From the NCBI GenBank assembly GCA_047501485.1, contig JAZDRN010000006.1, positions 62,001 to 126,000 on the forward strand: 64,000 bases of DNA. Direction: 5' to 3'. Made by a program: the position numbers and the translations under genes. A model generated the notes under the pieces. The model made no database searches, had not been told where the DNA came from, and worked only from the letters and a program-made list of their open reading frames with translations. Shown piece after piece: positions 27,243 through 34,855 of the stretch. The DNA is from Ancrocorticia sp047501485. GTDB lineage: Bacteria; Actinomycetota; Actinomycetes; Actinomycetales; Actinomycetaceae. Numbering within the stretch: position 1 is the stretch's first letter; each line of letters opens with the position of its first letter.

Positions 27243-27305
27243 GAAGCTCAGAGACTGCGCCCCGCCGATTTGCAGGAGGGGTGCGGCGCGCTGAGCGTGT
27301 GCAAA

Positions 27306-27340
27306 GGGGGGAATGCGTAAGCGCATTCCCCCCTTTTTCT
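27306..27340 (+). terminator. Rho-independent terminator of the fhaA-pknB operon
   Basis: Perfect 12-bp stem (GGGGGGAATGCG and complement) with loop TAAG, followed by TTTTTCT. A textbook terminator ending the operon. Confidence 0.93.
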
Positions 27341-27357
27341 GTTTGCCGTCCAACCTC

Positions 27358-27433
27358 CGTGCATAAAACCGGCGAATCAGCGCTCAGGCAGCCAAATACT
27401 CCCTACCGGGCCAAATCCCCGGTTTTATGCACG
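27358..27433. repeat. Dispersed intergenic repeat, copy 1 (palindromic ends)
   Basis: Perfect 15-bp inverted arms (CGTGCATAAAACCGG) separated by 46 bp. The left part resembles copies at 40803-40880 and 43168-43246 (shared core GTGCA-x-A-x-AACCGG). It lies between convergent pknB and trpG. Confidence 0.55.
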
Positions 27434-27446
27434 TTGGCGAAAGCAC

Positions 27447-28070
27447 TTAGCCGCGCACGAGCGGCGCTTTGCCCTCGGCCTGCGCTAGCGCATCCTCGTT
27501 GCCGCAGAGTGACAGCCAGTTGGCGAGCATGCGATGCCCTCCCTTGGTCATAACCGACTCGGGATGGAACTGCACTCCCCACAGCGGCTTGTCCACATGT
27601 TCCAGCGCCATGATGATCCCCGAATCCGTCCGGGCCGTTACCCGCAGCTCGTTCGGCATCGTCTCCGGCTCCACCGCCAGAGAGTGGTAGCGCGTGATCT
27701 GCTGTGGGCTCTCCACTCCCTCGAATACGCCGCTCCCGCTGTGCGTGATGATCGAGGTTCGCCCATGCATCAGCTCCGGAGCATGACTCACCGTGGCGCC
27801 ATAGCACTCCGCGAGCGCCTGATGCCCGAGGCAGACCCCCAGCATCGGTACGCCGGTACGCGCGCATTCCTCGATCGCGGCGATGGACTGACCCGCCGCC
27901 GCAGGTGTTCCAGGACCGGGCGAGACGAGGATGCCGTCGTATTCCGCAATGGAGGAAAGGGGGACGACATCGTTGCGCACCACCGTTGTCGCCGCTCCGA
28001 GAAGCCGCAGATAGTCAACGATCGTGTAGACGAAACTGTCATAATTGTCGATTACCAGAATCCGAGTCAT
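27447..28070 (-). CDS. trpG: Glutamine amidotransferase, anthranilate/ADC synthase component II
   Basis: Class I glutamine amidotransferase of 207 residues. The nucleophile Cys is in MLGVCLGHQALAE and the His/Glu pair is in GVQFHPESV. It supplies ammonia for anthranilate (TrpE) or aminodeoxychorismate (PabB) synthesis. The position beside pknB is the conserved 'trpG' locus of Actinobacteria (Rv0013 in M. tuberculosis), where the partner subunit is encoded elsewhere. ATG 28070 overlaps the stop of the small membrane gene upstream (TAATG). Confidence 0.9.
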   Translation of the reverse strand: MTRILVIDNYDSFVYTIVDYLRLLGAATTVVRNDVVPLSSIAEYDGILVSPGPGTPAAAGQSIAAIEECARTGVPMLGVCLGHQALAECYGATVSHAPELMHGRTSIITHSGSGVFEGVESPQQITRYHSLAVEPETMPNELRVTARTDSGIIMALEHVDKPLWGVQFHPESVMTKGGHRMLANWLSLCGNEDALAQAEGKAPLVRG

Positions 28071-28225
28071 TAGCCCACCGTATTGTCGAAAGCCGGAAGA
28101 GTATTGGCCAACCAGGGGAAGACGAATTCGAAGAGGACGCCAACCACGATGGCCAGCAGAAGCAATGCCTCCATGAACTTCAGCCACCCCGGGCCGGGTA
28201 GGTGCCGCCAGATTGCCGCGTACAT
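28070..28225 (-). CDS. Small conserved membrane protein, 51 aa
   Basis: A 51-residue protein starting MYAAIWRHLPGPGWLKF, with one central membrane helix and a C-terminal NTLPAFDNTVG. RBS GGAAGG stands before ATG 28225 and its TAA overlaps the trpG ATG. Small proteins of this pattern (N-terminal W-R-x-LPG, one TM, acidic tail) occur at the same place between sortase and trpG in other Actinobacteria. Function unknown; the location suggests an envelope or division role. Confidence 0.75.
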   Translation of the reverse strand: MYAAIWRHLPGPGWLKFMEALLLLAIVVGVLFEFVFPWLANTLPAFDNTVG

Positions 28226-28271
28226 GACACCCCTTCCTCGTGTTCTCTCGTTTCCGTCTATCCGCTGATTT

Positions 28272-29078
28272 CTAGTGTGCCAGTTCTGCGGGGACGCCCT
28301 CGTCCCGATCTATCCAGTGGTCCATCTCTGCATGGATGATCCACCGTTGATTGGAGACGAAAGGTGGGTGGCACGTGGTGATCGTGAGCAGGCGCGAGGT
28401 CGGCTCGCTTTCCGGGTGCCGTGGCACGGGAAGCACCACCTCGGATTCGCTGGGCGCAACGATGTAGGACTCGGTGACCTTGTAGACCAGATATGCGTCG
28501 GCAGTCTCCACGATGATCGGATCGCCGATCTGGAGATCCGCCACCTCGCGCATCGGAGCGCCGTAGGTCTGCCGATGCGCGGCGGTCGCGAAGTTCCCGA
28601 TCTCTCCCGGATAAGCGGTGTCCTCGTAGTGGCCGAACGCTCCGGTGTCCAATACCCGCTCCAGGCCGGTCCCCTCGGCGATGGTGTAGGCGTAGTCCTC
28701 ACCGAAGCGTGGGATCCTCATGATTCCGAGGTAGGCACCCTCATCTGTCAGATGGGGAAACTCAGGAGGCGGATCCGTACGAGGGGTTCCAATGGCAGGC
28801 CCGGGGTCCACCCATTCGTCGGTGATCTCGGCGATTGCAACGGACTGGGCCCGGTTGGCCTCGATATCCGTCCACCACAGCTGCCACACCACGAAGAGAC
28901 CGATGAGAAGGCCGGCGGTGATCAAGAGTTCGCCGATCAAACCAACAAAACGCCAGATGAGCGGAGGCTTCTTACGCTTCGGCTGCTCGTTCCCGGAGCG
29001 GCGCGAGCGAGTCTCCGGGAGGCGCGAAGCATCGTCGGCTGAACGAGTCGGGGACCCCTTTGCGTGGCGTCCAGCCAT
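28272..29078 (-). CDS. srtE: Class E sortase
   Basis: Protein of 268 residues: basic cytoplasmic N-terminus, a membrane helix (about 45-68) and an extracytoplasmic sortase domain. Catalytic His is in FATAAHRQT, Cys in LLTITTCHP and Arg in SNQRWI. Class E sortases anchor LAxTG proteins to peptidoglycan. ATG 29078 follows a perfect AGGAGG. It is encoded upstream of the 51-aa protein and trpG in the same direction. Confidence 0.9.
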   Translation of the reverse strand: MAGRHAKGSPTRSADDASRLPETRSRRSGNEQPKRKKPPLIWRFVGLIGELLITAGLLIGLFVVWQLWWTDIEANRAQSVAIAEITDEWVDPGPAIGTPRTDPPPEFPHLTDEGAYLGIMRIPRFGEDYAYTIAEGTGLERVLDTGAFGHYEDTAYPGEIGNFATAAHRQTYGAPMREVADLQIGDPIIVETADAYLVYKVTESYIVAPSESEVVLPVPRHPESEPTSRLLTITTCHPPFVSNQRWIIHAEMDHWIDRDEGVPAELAH

Positions 29079-29234
29079 ATGGAACCTCCTAGAGTGACTA
29101 TTCAAGGATAGTCGTCCGAATGCCCTGGTCCTACCTCTGTACACATGCAGGACGGCACACATCAACGCGGCCGGAATCGCTTGTAAGCATGGAAAAAGAT
29201 AGTCTTGAACCAGTTATTTCCTGGAAGGAGCGAC

Positions 29235-29540
29235 ATGCCCGAATCTGAGAAGCGTCCGGTCAGCAAGTCCGCGACCCCTGCAAAGGGCACGCAGCGCAGC
29301 ATCGAAGAGCAGGAGCGCGCGAAGCGGGCCAAACCTGCCAAGGCAAAGCCCTTCGAGAAGCACTCCCCGAAATGGTGGGCTCCGCTCATGGTGACCCTCA
29401 TGCTGGTGGGGCTGATCGTGGTCGTTCTGGCCTACGTCTTCAACGGCAACGCACCTATTCCCGGTTTGGGCAACGGGAATCTCTTCCTTGGGTTCGGCGT
29501 GATGCTCGTCGGATTCTTGATGACGATGGGCTGGCGCTGA
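29235..29540 (+). CDS. crgA: CrgA cell-division protein
   Basis: Protein of 101 residues: charged, Lys/Ala-rich N-terminus and two membrane helices (about 49-70 and 80-100) separated by a short loop (NGNAPIPGLGNGN). The KWWAPLMVTLMLVGL start of helix 1 is the CrgA signature. CrgA interacts with FtsZ, FtsQ and PbpA and helps place the septum. RBS GGAAGGAG. Divergent from sortase E. Confidence 0.92.
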   Translation: MPESEKRPVSKSATPAKGTQRSIEEQERAKRAKPAKAKPFEKHSPKWWAPLMVTLMLVGLIVVVLAYVFNGNAPIPGLGNGNLFLGFGVMLVGFLMTMGWR

Positions 29541-29992
29541 GAAGCTCTCTTACCGAGCGGCCGAGCAGTTTCAGATTGGACACTGAGCCGAGGAGTCCCA
29601 TTGGTTCTCCTTGGTGGCTATCACAGCGTTCGCGGCGCCTATATAGGCGCTGCTACCCGCCCAGTAGCCACCGCGTAGAGGACCTGAATCCCGGCCAGAA
29701 CAGCCGCGACCGATCCGACCGTCTCATGAACCTCGCTGGTGAGGACGGAGCGGGCAAATCAAAGCGGGTAGCGACCCACCTGTCCCCCGGCCCGGCGCGG
29801 TAACTAAGCTTCCGCGCCGGGAATCAGCCACACGGCCACCGGAGGACGCAAACCGGTTCCAGGTCTCCTCCCGGTTCCAAGTCTCCTCAAGTTCCACCCC
29901 GGGCACCGAGCACCAGCCGCAACCCCAACTACGGTCATCCCCAGATCTCCAGCCAGCTCCCTATCAACAATTGGCACCCCAACCAGCACCAG

Positions 29993-30082
29993 CACCCCGG
30001 CTACAGCCAGCACCCTGGCTACGGCCAGCACCCCGGCTACAGCCAACACCCCGGCTACAGCCAACACCCCGGCTACGGCCAG
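29993..30082 (+). repeat. 18-bp tandem repeat, five copies
   Basis: Five back-to-back copies of CACCCCGGCTACRGCCAR (R = A/G). One plus-strand frame reads (HPGYSQ or HPGYGQ) five times inside a longer Gln/His/Pro-rich open stretch from about 29804 to 30270, which resembles disordered tails of actinobacterial membrane proteins. No start codon or RBS opens that frame (a TAA precedes it at 29801), so it is a relic or non-coding. Confidence 0.75.
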
Positions 30083-30292
30083 CACCAGCCCTCCCAGCGG
30101 GAAGGCCAGTGTCGGCGCCCTAGCCAACACCACCCCCAGCCCGCTACGGCCAACCAGCACCAGCAGTGCACACCAGACCGGCTTTCCAGACGAGCGGCCG
30201 AAACTAGCGAGGGCTGGTTTTTGGTATCCACCGAGCTTGCCCCGCCGCTCGCTTTTCCGTGTTTTTTCTAGGGCAGGAAGAAGAATCCACCG

Positions 30293-30525
30293 CAATCCAC
30301 AGCCGTTCCGAAATTCTCCACAGTTTTTCTCGTCCACAGCTGTGGGTATGTCTGTGGATAGTTACACGAGTGTCATTCCCTCCCCCACCCCGAAAACGCG
30401 CCAATTCCTCGAGAAGTCACCGAAAGCGTCACTCGGGCACGAGCCTCAGCTCCGCCCAGATGTCCACAGCCGGCACCATTCTGTGGGAAAGGTATTCCAC
30501 ACTCTGTGCATAAGTCTGTGGGCAG
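30293..30525. promoter_or_regulatory. Cluster of about ten DnaA-box-like 9-mers
   Basis: Within 233 bp: TTCTCCACA at 30314 and, reversed, TTATGCACA at 30505 match DnaA-box consensus forms. Near matches are CAATCCACA (30293), TCGTCCACA (30330), TGTGGGTAT (30341), TGTGGATAG (30353), ATGTCCACA (30460), TGTGGGAAA (30482), TATTCCACA (30493) and TGTGGGCAG (30517). Such clusters mark oriC or DnaA-titration loci. dnaA and dnaN are not in the window. Confidence 0.5.
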
Positions 30526-30561
30526 GGAAAAGGGGGCCCGGCACGTGAATGCCAGGCCCCC
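30526..30561 (-). terminator. Terminator of the ppiA-rhomboid unit
   Basis: On the minus strand, 12-bp arms (GGGGGCCTGGCA, one G-U pair) with a 6-base loop, followed by TTTTCCC, about 35 bases after the rhomboid stop. Confidence 0.85.
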
Positions 30562-30595
30562 TTTCGATCTATCTCTACCGGTATCCCGGAAGGCG

Positions 30596-31342
30596 TTACC
30601 GGTATCCCCAGAAGAAGAGCCCCACGAGGACTGCGGCTGCCACCACGATCACTGCGGTGTCGCGCCATCGCCTTCGCGGCGGGGACATCTGAGCCCTGCC
30701 GACCATCATGAGGCCCATGAGGGCCGCACCCATGACCAACCCACCGACGTGGGATTGCCACGAGATATTCATGCCGGGGACGAATCCCAACGCCAGGTTC
30801 GCGACGATGACGACCAACAGGCTCGTCGCATCCGAACCGAGATGCCGCACCAACAGGAAGAACGCCCCGAAGACGCCGAAGACCGCTCCAGAGGCGCCCA
30901 CCGTGGGCGTGATCCAGCTCTGTCCCGATGGATCGGCCGTCAGCAGGACGGCGATATTCCCGGCAACCGCCGAAAGCAGGTAGATCGCGAAGAATCGCAG
31001 CCGCCCGATGATCGGCTCCAAAGCGGAGCCGACGAGCCACAGCGCATACATGTTGAAAAGCAGATGCCAGAAACCCGCGTGCAGGAAGGTGGAGCCCAGG
31101 AAACGGTATGGCTGGATTTCACCGAGAGTCGGTGCGAATACCAGTGCGGCACCGACCTGTTGACTGATGAGCTCCGCGAACGCCACCAGAACGCAAATGG
31201 CTATGAGGCTCAACGTGACGACGGGCTGTTTGCCCGGTCGGACCCCTAACCATGCGCCGAGTCGCCTAAAGCCACTGGACCGTCCCGCTGGACCGGAGTT
31301 CTCGTCGGGAGATCCAGCCCCAGAGGCTTGAGGTGGGATCAT
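30596..31342 (-). CDS. Rhomboid-family intramembrane serine protease
   Basis: Protein of 248 residues with about six to seven membrane helices. The catalytic Ser lies in GASGAVFGVFGAFF and the His in SWQSHVGGLVMG, and the conserved HxxxN-type segment AGFWHLLFNMYAL is present. Rhomboids cleave membrane proteins within the bilayer; actinobacterial substrates are mostly unknown. ATG 31342 lies 10 bp after the ppiA stop, so the two are co-transcribed. A C-terminal helix follows a basic stretch (SPPRRRWRD). Confidence 0.9.
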   Translation of the reverse strand: MIPPQASGAGSPDENSGPAGRSSGFRRLGAWLGVRPGKQPVVTLSLIAICVLVAFAELISQQVGAALVFAPTLGEIQPYRFLGSTFLHAGFWHLLFNMYALWLVGSALEPIIGRLRFFAIYLLSAVAGNIAVLLTADPSGQSWITPTVGASGAVFGVFGAFFLLVRHLGSDATSLLVVIVANLALGFVPGMNISWQSHVGGLVMGAALMGLMMVGRAQMSPPRRRWRDTAVIVVAAAVLVGLFFWGYR

Positions 31343-31352
31343 GTGCGGTTCC

Positions 31353-31874
31353 TTACTCCGAAACCGAGATCGACTCGATGACAACGTCGTCGACCGGACG
31401 GTCGTTGCGGCCGGTAGGAACCAGGCCGATTTCGTCGACGACGGCCTTGGAGGCATCATCGACGACCTTTCCGAAGATGGTGTGGTTGCCCATGAGCCAC
31501 GGTGTGGGCGCCACGGTGATGAAGAACTGTGAGCCGTTCGTGCCCCGGCCGAAACGCTTGCCTGCGTTCGCCATGGCGAGGATGTAAGGATCGTTGAAGT
31601 TGAGTTCGGGGTGGATTTCGTCGTCGAACGCATAGCCGGGCCCGCCCGTGCCAGTTCCGAGGGGATCGCCGCCCTGAATCATGAAGTTGGAGATAACGCG
31701 ATGGAAGATGACGCCGTCGTAGAGTGGATCGGTGGTCTTCTCGCCGGTCTCGGGATTGAGCCATTCGCGCTTGCCGGTTGCCAACTCAACGAAGTTCGCA
31801 ACGGTCTTGGGGGCATGGTTCGGGTACAGTTCGACGACGATGTCGCCGTGATTCGTATGCAAGGTTGCTTCCAT
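31353..31874 (-). CDS. ppiA: Cyclophilin-type peptidyl-prolyl isomerase
   Basis: Cytosolic cyclophilin of 173 residues. Signature segments are FHRVISNFMIQGGDP, NGSQFFITVAPTPWL and HTIFGKVVD. It catalyses cis-trans isomerisation of X-Pro bonds. The place beside the trpG/crgA block matches M. tuberculosis (Rv0009). The ATG at 31874 (MEATLHTNHG) is chosen over an upstream ATG because the extra residues are not cyclophilin-like. It forms a unit with the rhomboid gene. Confidence 0.93.
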   Translation of the reverse strand: MEATLHTNHGDIVVELYPNHAPKTVANFVELATGKREWLNPETGEKTTDPLYDGVIFHRVISNFMIQGGDPLGTGTGGPGYAFDDEIHPELNFNDPYILAMANAGKRFGRGTNGSQFFITVAPTPWLMGNHTIFGKVVDDASKAVVDEIGLVPTGRNDRPVDDVVIESISVSE

Positions 31875-32183
31875 AGAGTCAATACTCCCATATGGGACTC
31901 CACGGCGCTCTCTCACGAGATCAACCTGCGGATCCATCTATTGCGCTCCGGAACCGGCCCGAATTCCCGCCAAGGCAACGATTCACCTGCTAGCGCCGCC
32001 GTGGACCACATGGCGTTCTGTAACCATCATGGATGTTGGCTCAGCGCGTAAGTTGGCGAAACTTTGTCGATAAGGCTGACATTTACCCGTCCTCTCGGCA
32101 AAATAGTAGGTATCAAAGCGCTTTCCCGGTGCTTGCGCAGTCAAACAGACTGCCGCATTGGGAAGAAGATTAAGGAGGTCGGT
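31875..32183. other. Divergent promoter region of ppiA and the coiled membrane protein
   Basis: About 310 bases containing the promoters of both genes. No ORF with an RBS and no RNA structure is evident. The AT-rich part near 32100-32130 is the likely promoter of the plus-strand gene. Confidence 0.4.
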
Positions 32184-33161
32184 ATGTTCTGCCGAAAGAA
32201 GAGGGCCGCAAAGAAGGCCAGCAAACAAGCTTCGGCCGCTGGAAAGCAGGCTGCTGCCCTCGCCACCCAAATGGCAGCCCAGGCACAGGATCTGGCTTCA
32301 CAGGGTATCGACTGGGCAGGACCCCGCGTGGAAGACGCCGCGGACAAGCTCCGCCCGGTGCTCAAGGACGCGAAGAAGAAGGCCGGTGTCCTCGCCGATC
32401 AGGCGCAGGATCTCGCCCACCAGGGCATCGAATGGGCAACGCCGCGCGTCGAGGACGCCGCGGACAAGCTTCGTCCAGTCGTCGACGACGCCAAGGTGAA
32501 GGCGGGTCAGCTCGCAGGTCAGGCGCAGGGCTTGGCACAGCAGGGAGTGGTCTGGGCCGCGCCTCGCGTGGAGGATGCGAAGTCCAAGGCCGCCGAAGCC
32601 AAGGACAAGGTGGTCACCGAGTACATTCCCAAGGCCAAGCGCATCGCCAAGGCGGCTAGCGACGCGGCGCGCGAAACCGACGGCGATCTCAAGACCCGGG
32701 CGTTGGCAATCCAGGAGTCGGCCTCGAAGGCGCTGTCGGAGCCGGCACCGAAGAAGAAGCGCGGTCGCAAGGCCCTGGCCTTCATCGGTGCTATCGGTGC
32801 CATCGGCGGCACGGTGTTCTTCTTCTGGAAGCGCAGCCAACCTGTCGAGGACCCGTGGGCCGAGGCCTACTGGGAGGACGTCAAGGAGTCCGCGCCCGCG
32901 CCCGTCGCCGAGAAGGCCGAGGACGTTGCGGAGAAGGTAGCCGATAAGGCAGACGCCGCCGCAGGCAAGGCAGACGAGCTCAAGGCTAAGGCGGAAAGCA
33001 AGGTTGACTCCGCTGCCGACAAGGCCGAAGAGGTCAAGGAGAAGGCCGAAGACAAGGCCGAAGACGCTGCCGCCAAGACCGAGGCAACCGCGAAAGAGGC
33101 CGAGGAAGCGGCAGCCGACGCGGCCAACAAGGCGAAGCACGCGGCCGATAAGGGCAACTGA
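32184..33161 (+). CDS. Repetitive Ala/Lys-rich coiled protein with one membrane helix
   Basis: Protein of 325 residues. Residues about 30-150 hold three imperfect 40-residue modules (QDLASQGIDWAGPRVEDAAD, QDLAHQGIEWATPRVEDAAD, QGLAQQGVVWAAPRVEDAKS), each an amphipathic helix pair. A membrane helix (ALAFIGAIGAIGGTVFFFWK) sits at about 200-220. The C-terminal 90 residues are a KAE/KAD-rich coiled coil resembling apolipoprotein- or LEA-like sequence. RBS AAGGAGG. Function unknown; the layout resembles YtxH-like or DivIVA-neighbourhood proteins but I cannot assign it. Confidence 0.75.
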   Translation: MFCRKKRAAKKASKQASAAGKQAAALATQMAAQAQDLASQGIDWAGPRVEDAADKLRPVLKDAKKKAGVLADQAQDLAHQGIEWATPRVEDAADKLRPVVDDAKVKAGQLAGQAQGLAQQGVVWAAPRVEDAKSKAAEAKDKVVTEYIPKAKRIAKAASDAARETDGDLKTRALAIQESASKALSEPAPKKKRGRKALAFIGAIGAIGGTVFFFWKRSQPVEDPWAEAYWEDVKESAPAPVAEKAEDVAEKVADKADAAAGKADELKAKAESKVDSAADKAEEVKEKAEDKAEDAAAKTEATAKEAEEAAADAANKAKHAADKGN

Positions 33162-33191
33162 AGCCGGTAAAGGCAACTGACTAGGGGGGCG

Positions 33192-33262
33192 ACCAGCTCA
33201 GTCGAGCTGGTTCTAGCCGGACGTGAAGCTGGGGAGCATCTTGCGAGATGCTCCCCAGCTTC
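33192..33262. terminator. Two adjacent perfect hairpins
   Basis: First stem 33192-33211 (arms ACCAGCTC, loop AGTC); second 33225-33262 (17-bp arms GAAGCTGGGGAGCATCT, loop TGCG). Neither has a strong T-tract. They follow the coiled-protein gene and probably end its transcript. The rest of 33263-33591 shows no gene. Confidence 0.6.
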
Positions 33263-33591
33263 ATATGTGCCCGCCGTGTGCTCCCGTGAGCGGAGAAGAA
33301 CATGGCCCGGATCCAAAGATCGTCACCGGAATTACCTCCGCGTGTGCGGAGAAGAGCGGTCTCGGCGGCGGTGAGGGGTGCCGTACAGGGAACTACCTCC
33401 GCAGGGCCGGAAGCGAATCCTCGAGCCGGCACCAGGAGTGAGCTCAACATAGTACCGAAGTCCTAGAAAACACAGCACCACAAGAGAATTCCCTTAAGAA
33501 GGTGACCACTGTCTGATACTGAAGCATTGTGGAAACAAGAGGAGGCATATTCTGGCGCCAATCTACAGCGCCATGCAGAAAGAAGCAGCCA

Positions 33592-34809
33592 ATGTCCGGT
33601 ATGACCCTCGCTGAAGCAAAGCAAGCTGTTCGCGACGAACTCGACAAGCGCAGGGACGAGATCCTCGAACTCAATCACGCGATCCACGCAGACCCGGAGA
33701 TCTCCTGGGAGGAGCATCGCGCAGCCGCCAGGATCTCCGATTACCTGCGGAGGGCCGGGTTCGACGTAGAGCTGGGCGTATATGGCTGTGACACCGCTTT
33801 CGAGGCGAGCATCGGCGACGGAGATTTAACCGTCACCCTGTGTTCGGAATACGACGCTCTGCCCGCAATCGGCCACGGTTGCGGGCACAATGTCATCGCC
33901 ACAGTGGGAGTCGGGGCTGCCGTTGCCCTCGCTCCGCTCGTGAAAGAAGCCGGCCTGCGCCTCAAGCTGCTCGGCACCCCGGCCGAGGAACACGGCGGCG
34001 GCAAGTGCACCATGCTGCGCGAGGGCGCCTGGGAGGATTCGGATTTCTCCATGATGGTGCACGGCATGACGGGGCAGGACACCTCTGCAGCCATGAAGAT
34101 CTACACCGCTGTGGATCGCTTCAAGGTCACCCTGCACGGACTCGGCGCCCATGCCGCCGCGGCACCCTGGAACGGGCTCAGCGCCACCTCCGCCGCGGCG
34201 CTGTCCCTCAATGCCATCGCCTTCCTGCGTCAGCACATGGTGCCCGGGGTCAACATGAATGCCTACATCGAGGAGTCCGGCCACGCCACGAACATCATCG
34301 CGGAGCGGGCGGTGGTGCAGGTCGAGGTGCGCGCCCTGGAAGTCGATACCTGGCGCGACGTCAAGAAGCGCGTTCTCAAGTGCTTCGAGGGCGCGGCCAT
34401 CGCCACCGGATGCACCTGGGAATGGGAAGCCACCGAGAATGCCTATGCGCCGGTGGATCCGGACAAGATGCTCGCAGGCCTGTGGGATGACAACCTGCGG
34501 GCTCTCGGCCGTGAACCGATCGAATTCTCCGGGCTCGGGGGAGGCTCCACCGACATGGGCAACGTGACCCAGGTTCTTCCGGCAATCCACCCGATGATCG
34601 CCTTCCTCGGCGAAGACGCTGTTCCCCACACCCGGGACTTCACCGCTGCCGCCATCACCCCGGCGGCCGATAAAGCGACGATCGACGGCGCCACCGCTCT
34701 CGCCTTCACCACGCTTGACGTAGCCCTCAACCAGGAGCTGCGCATGCACTATCAGACTCTCAAGGCGGCACGCCCGGCAGGCGCCACGCAGATAAGCCTC
34801 GAGGCCTAG
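33592..34809 (+). CDS. M20-family amidohydrolase (aminobenzoyl-glutamate/N-acyl hydrolase-like)
   Basis: Zinc peptidase-type amidohydrolase of 405 residues. Motifs LCSEYDALPAIGHGCGHN and GTPAEEHGGGK carry metal ligands of the M20D branch (AbgB, hippurate hydrolase-like); GLGAHAAAAPWNG belongs to the dimerisation domain. It should remove an acyl or aminobenzoyl group from an amino acid. Start ATG 33592 (MSGMTLAEA); ATG 33601 is the alternative. Followed after 46 bp by the DUF3100 transporter-like gene, a common pairing. Confidence 0.85.
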   Translation: MSGMTLAEAKQAVRDELDKRRDEILELNHAIHADPEISWEEHRAAARISDYLRRAGFDVELGVYGCDTAFEASIGDGDLTVTLCSEYDALPAIGHGCGHNVIATVGVGAAVALAPLVKEAGLRLKLLGTPAEEHGGGKCTMLREGAWEDSDFSMMVHGMTGQDTSAAMKIYTAVDRFKVTLHGLGAHAAAAPWNGLSATSAAALSLNAIAFLRQHMVPGVNMNAYIEESGHATNIIAERAVVQVEVRALEVDTWRDVKKRVLKCFEGAAIATGCTWEWEATENAYAPVDPDKMLAGLWDDNLRALGREPIEFSGLGGGSTDMGNVTQVLPAIHPMIAFLGEDAVPHTRDFTAAAITPAADKATIDGATALAFTTLDVALNQELRMHYQTLKAARPAGATQISLEA

Positions 34810-34855
34810 ACTCTTTCAATTTTGGGCTCCGCCCCCTCACGACAAGAGACGCATC

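Larger units (their letters stand above)
29541..30525. other. Non-coding region between crgA and rhomboid
   Basis: About 1 kb without a supported gene. From left to right: a perfect 16-bp palindrome GCGCCTATATAGGCGC (29635-29650); a hairpin with 10-bp arms CCCGGCGCGG (29791-29821); the 18-bp tandem repeat (29993-30082); and the DnaA-box-like cluster (30293-30525). Open frames here lack start codons with RBS and are driven by repetition. Confidence 0.6.

Noticed and set aside
29993..30082. CRISPR-like array
   Set aside because: The 18-bp units are contiguous with no spacers, and no cas genes are present.
29804..30337. Minus-strand frame with repeated AVAGVL units
   Set aside because: The repetition comes from the 18-bp DNA tandem repeat; the rest is Arg/Gly-rich without family features or RBS.
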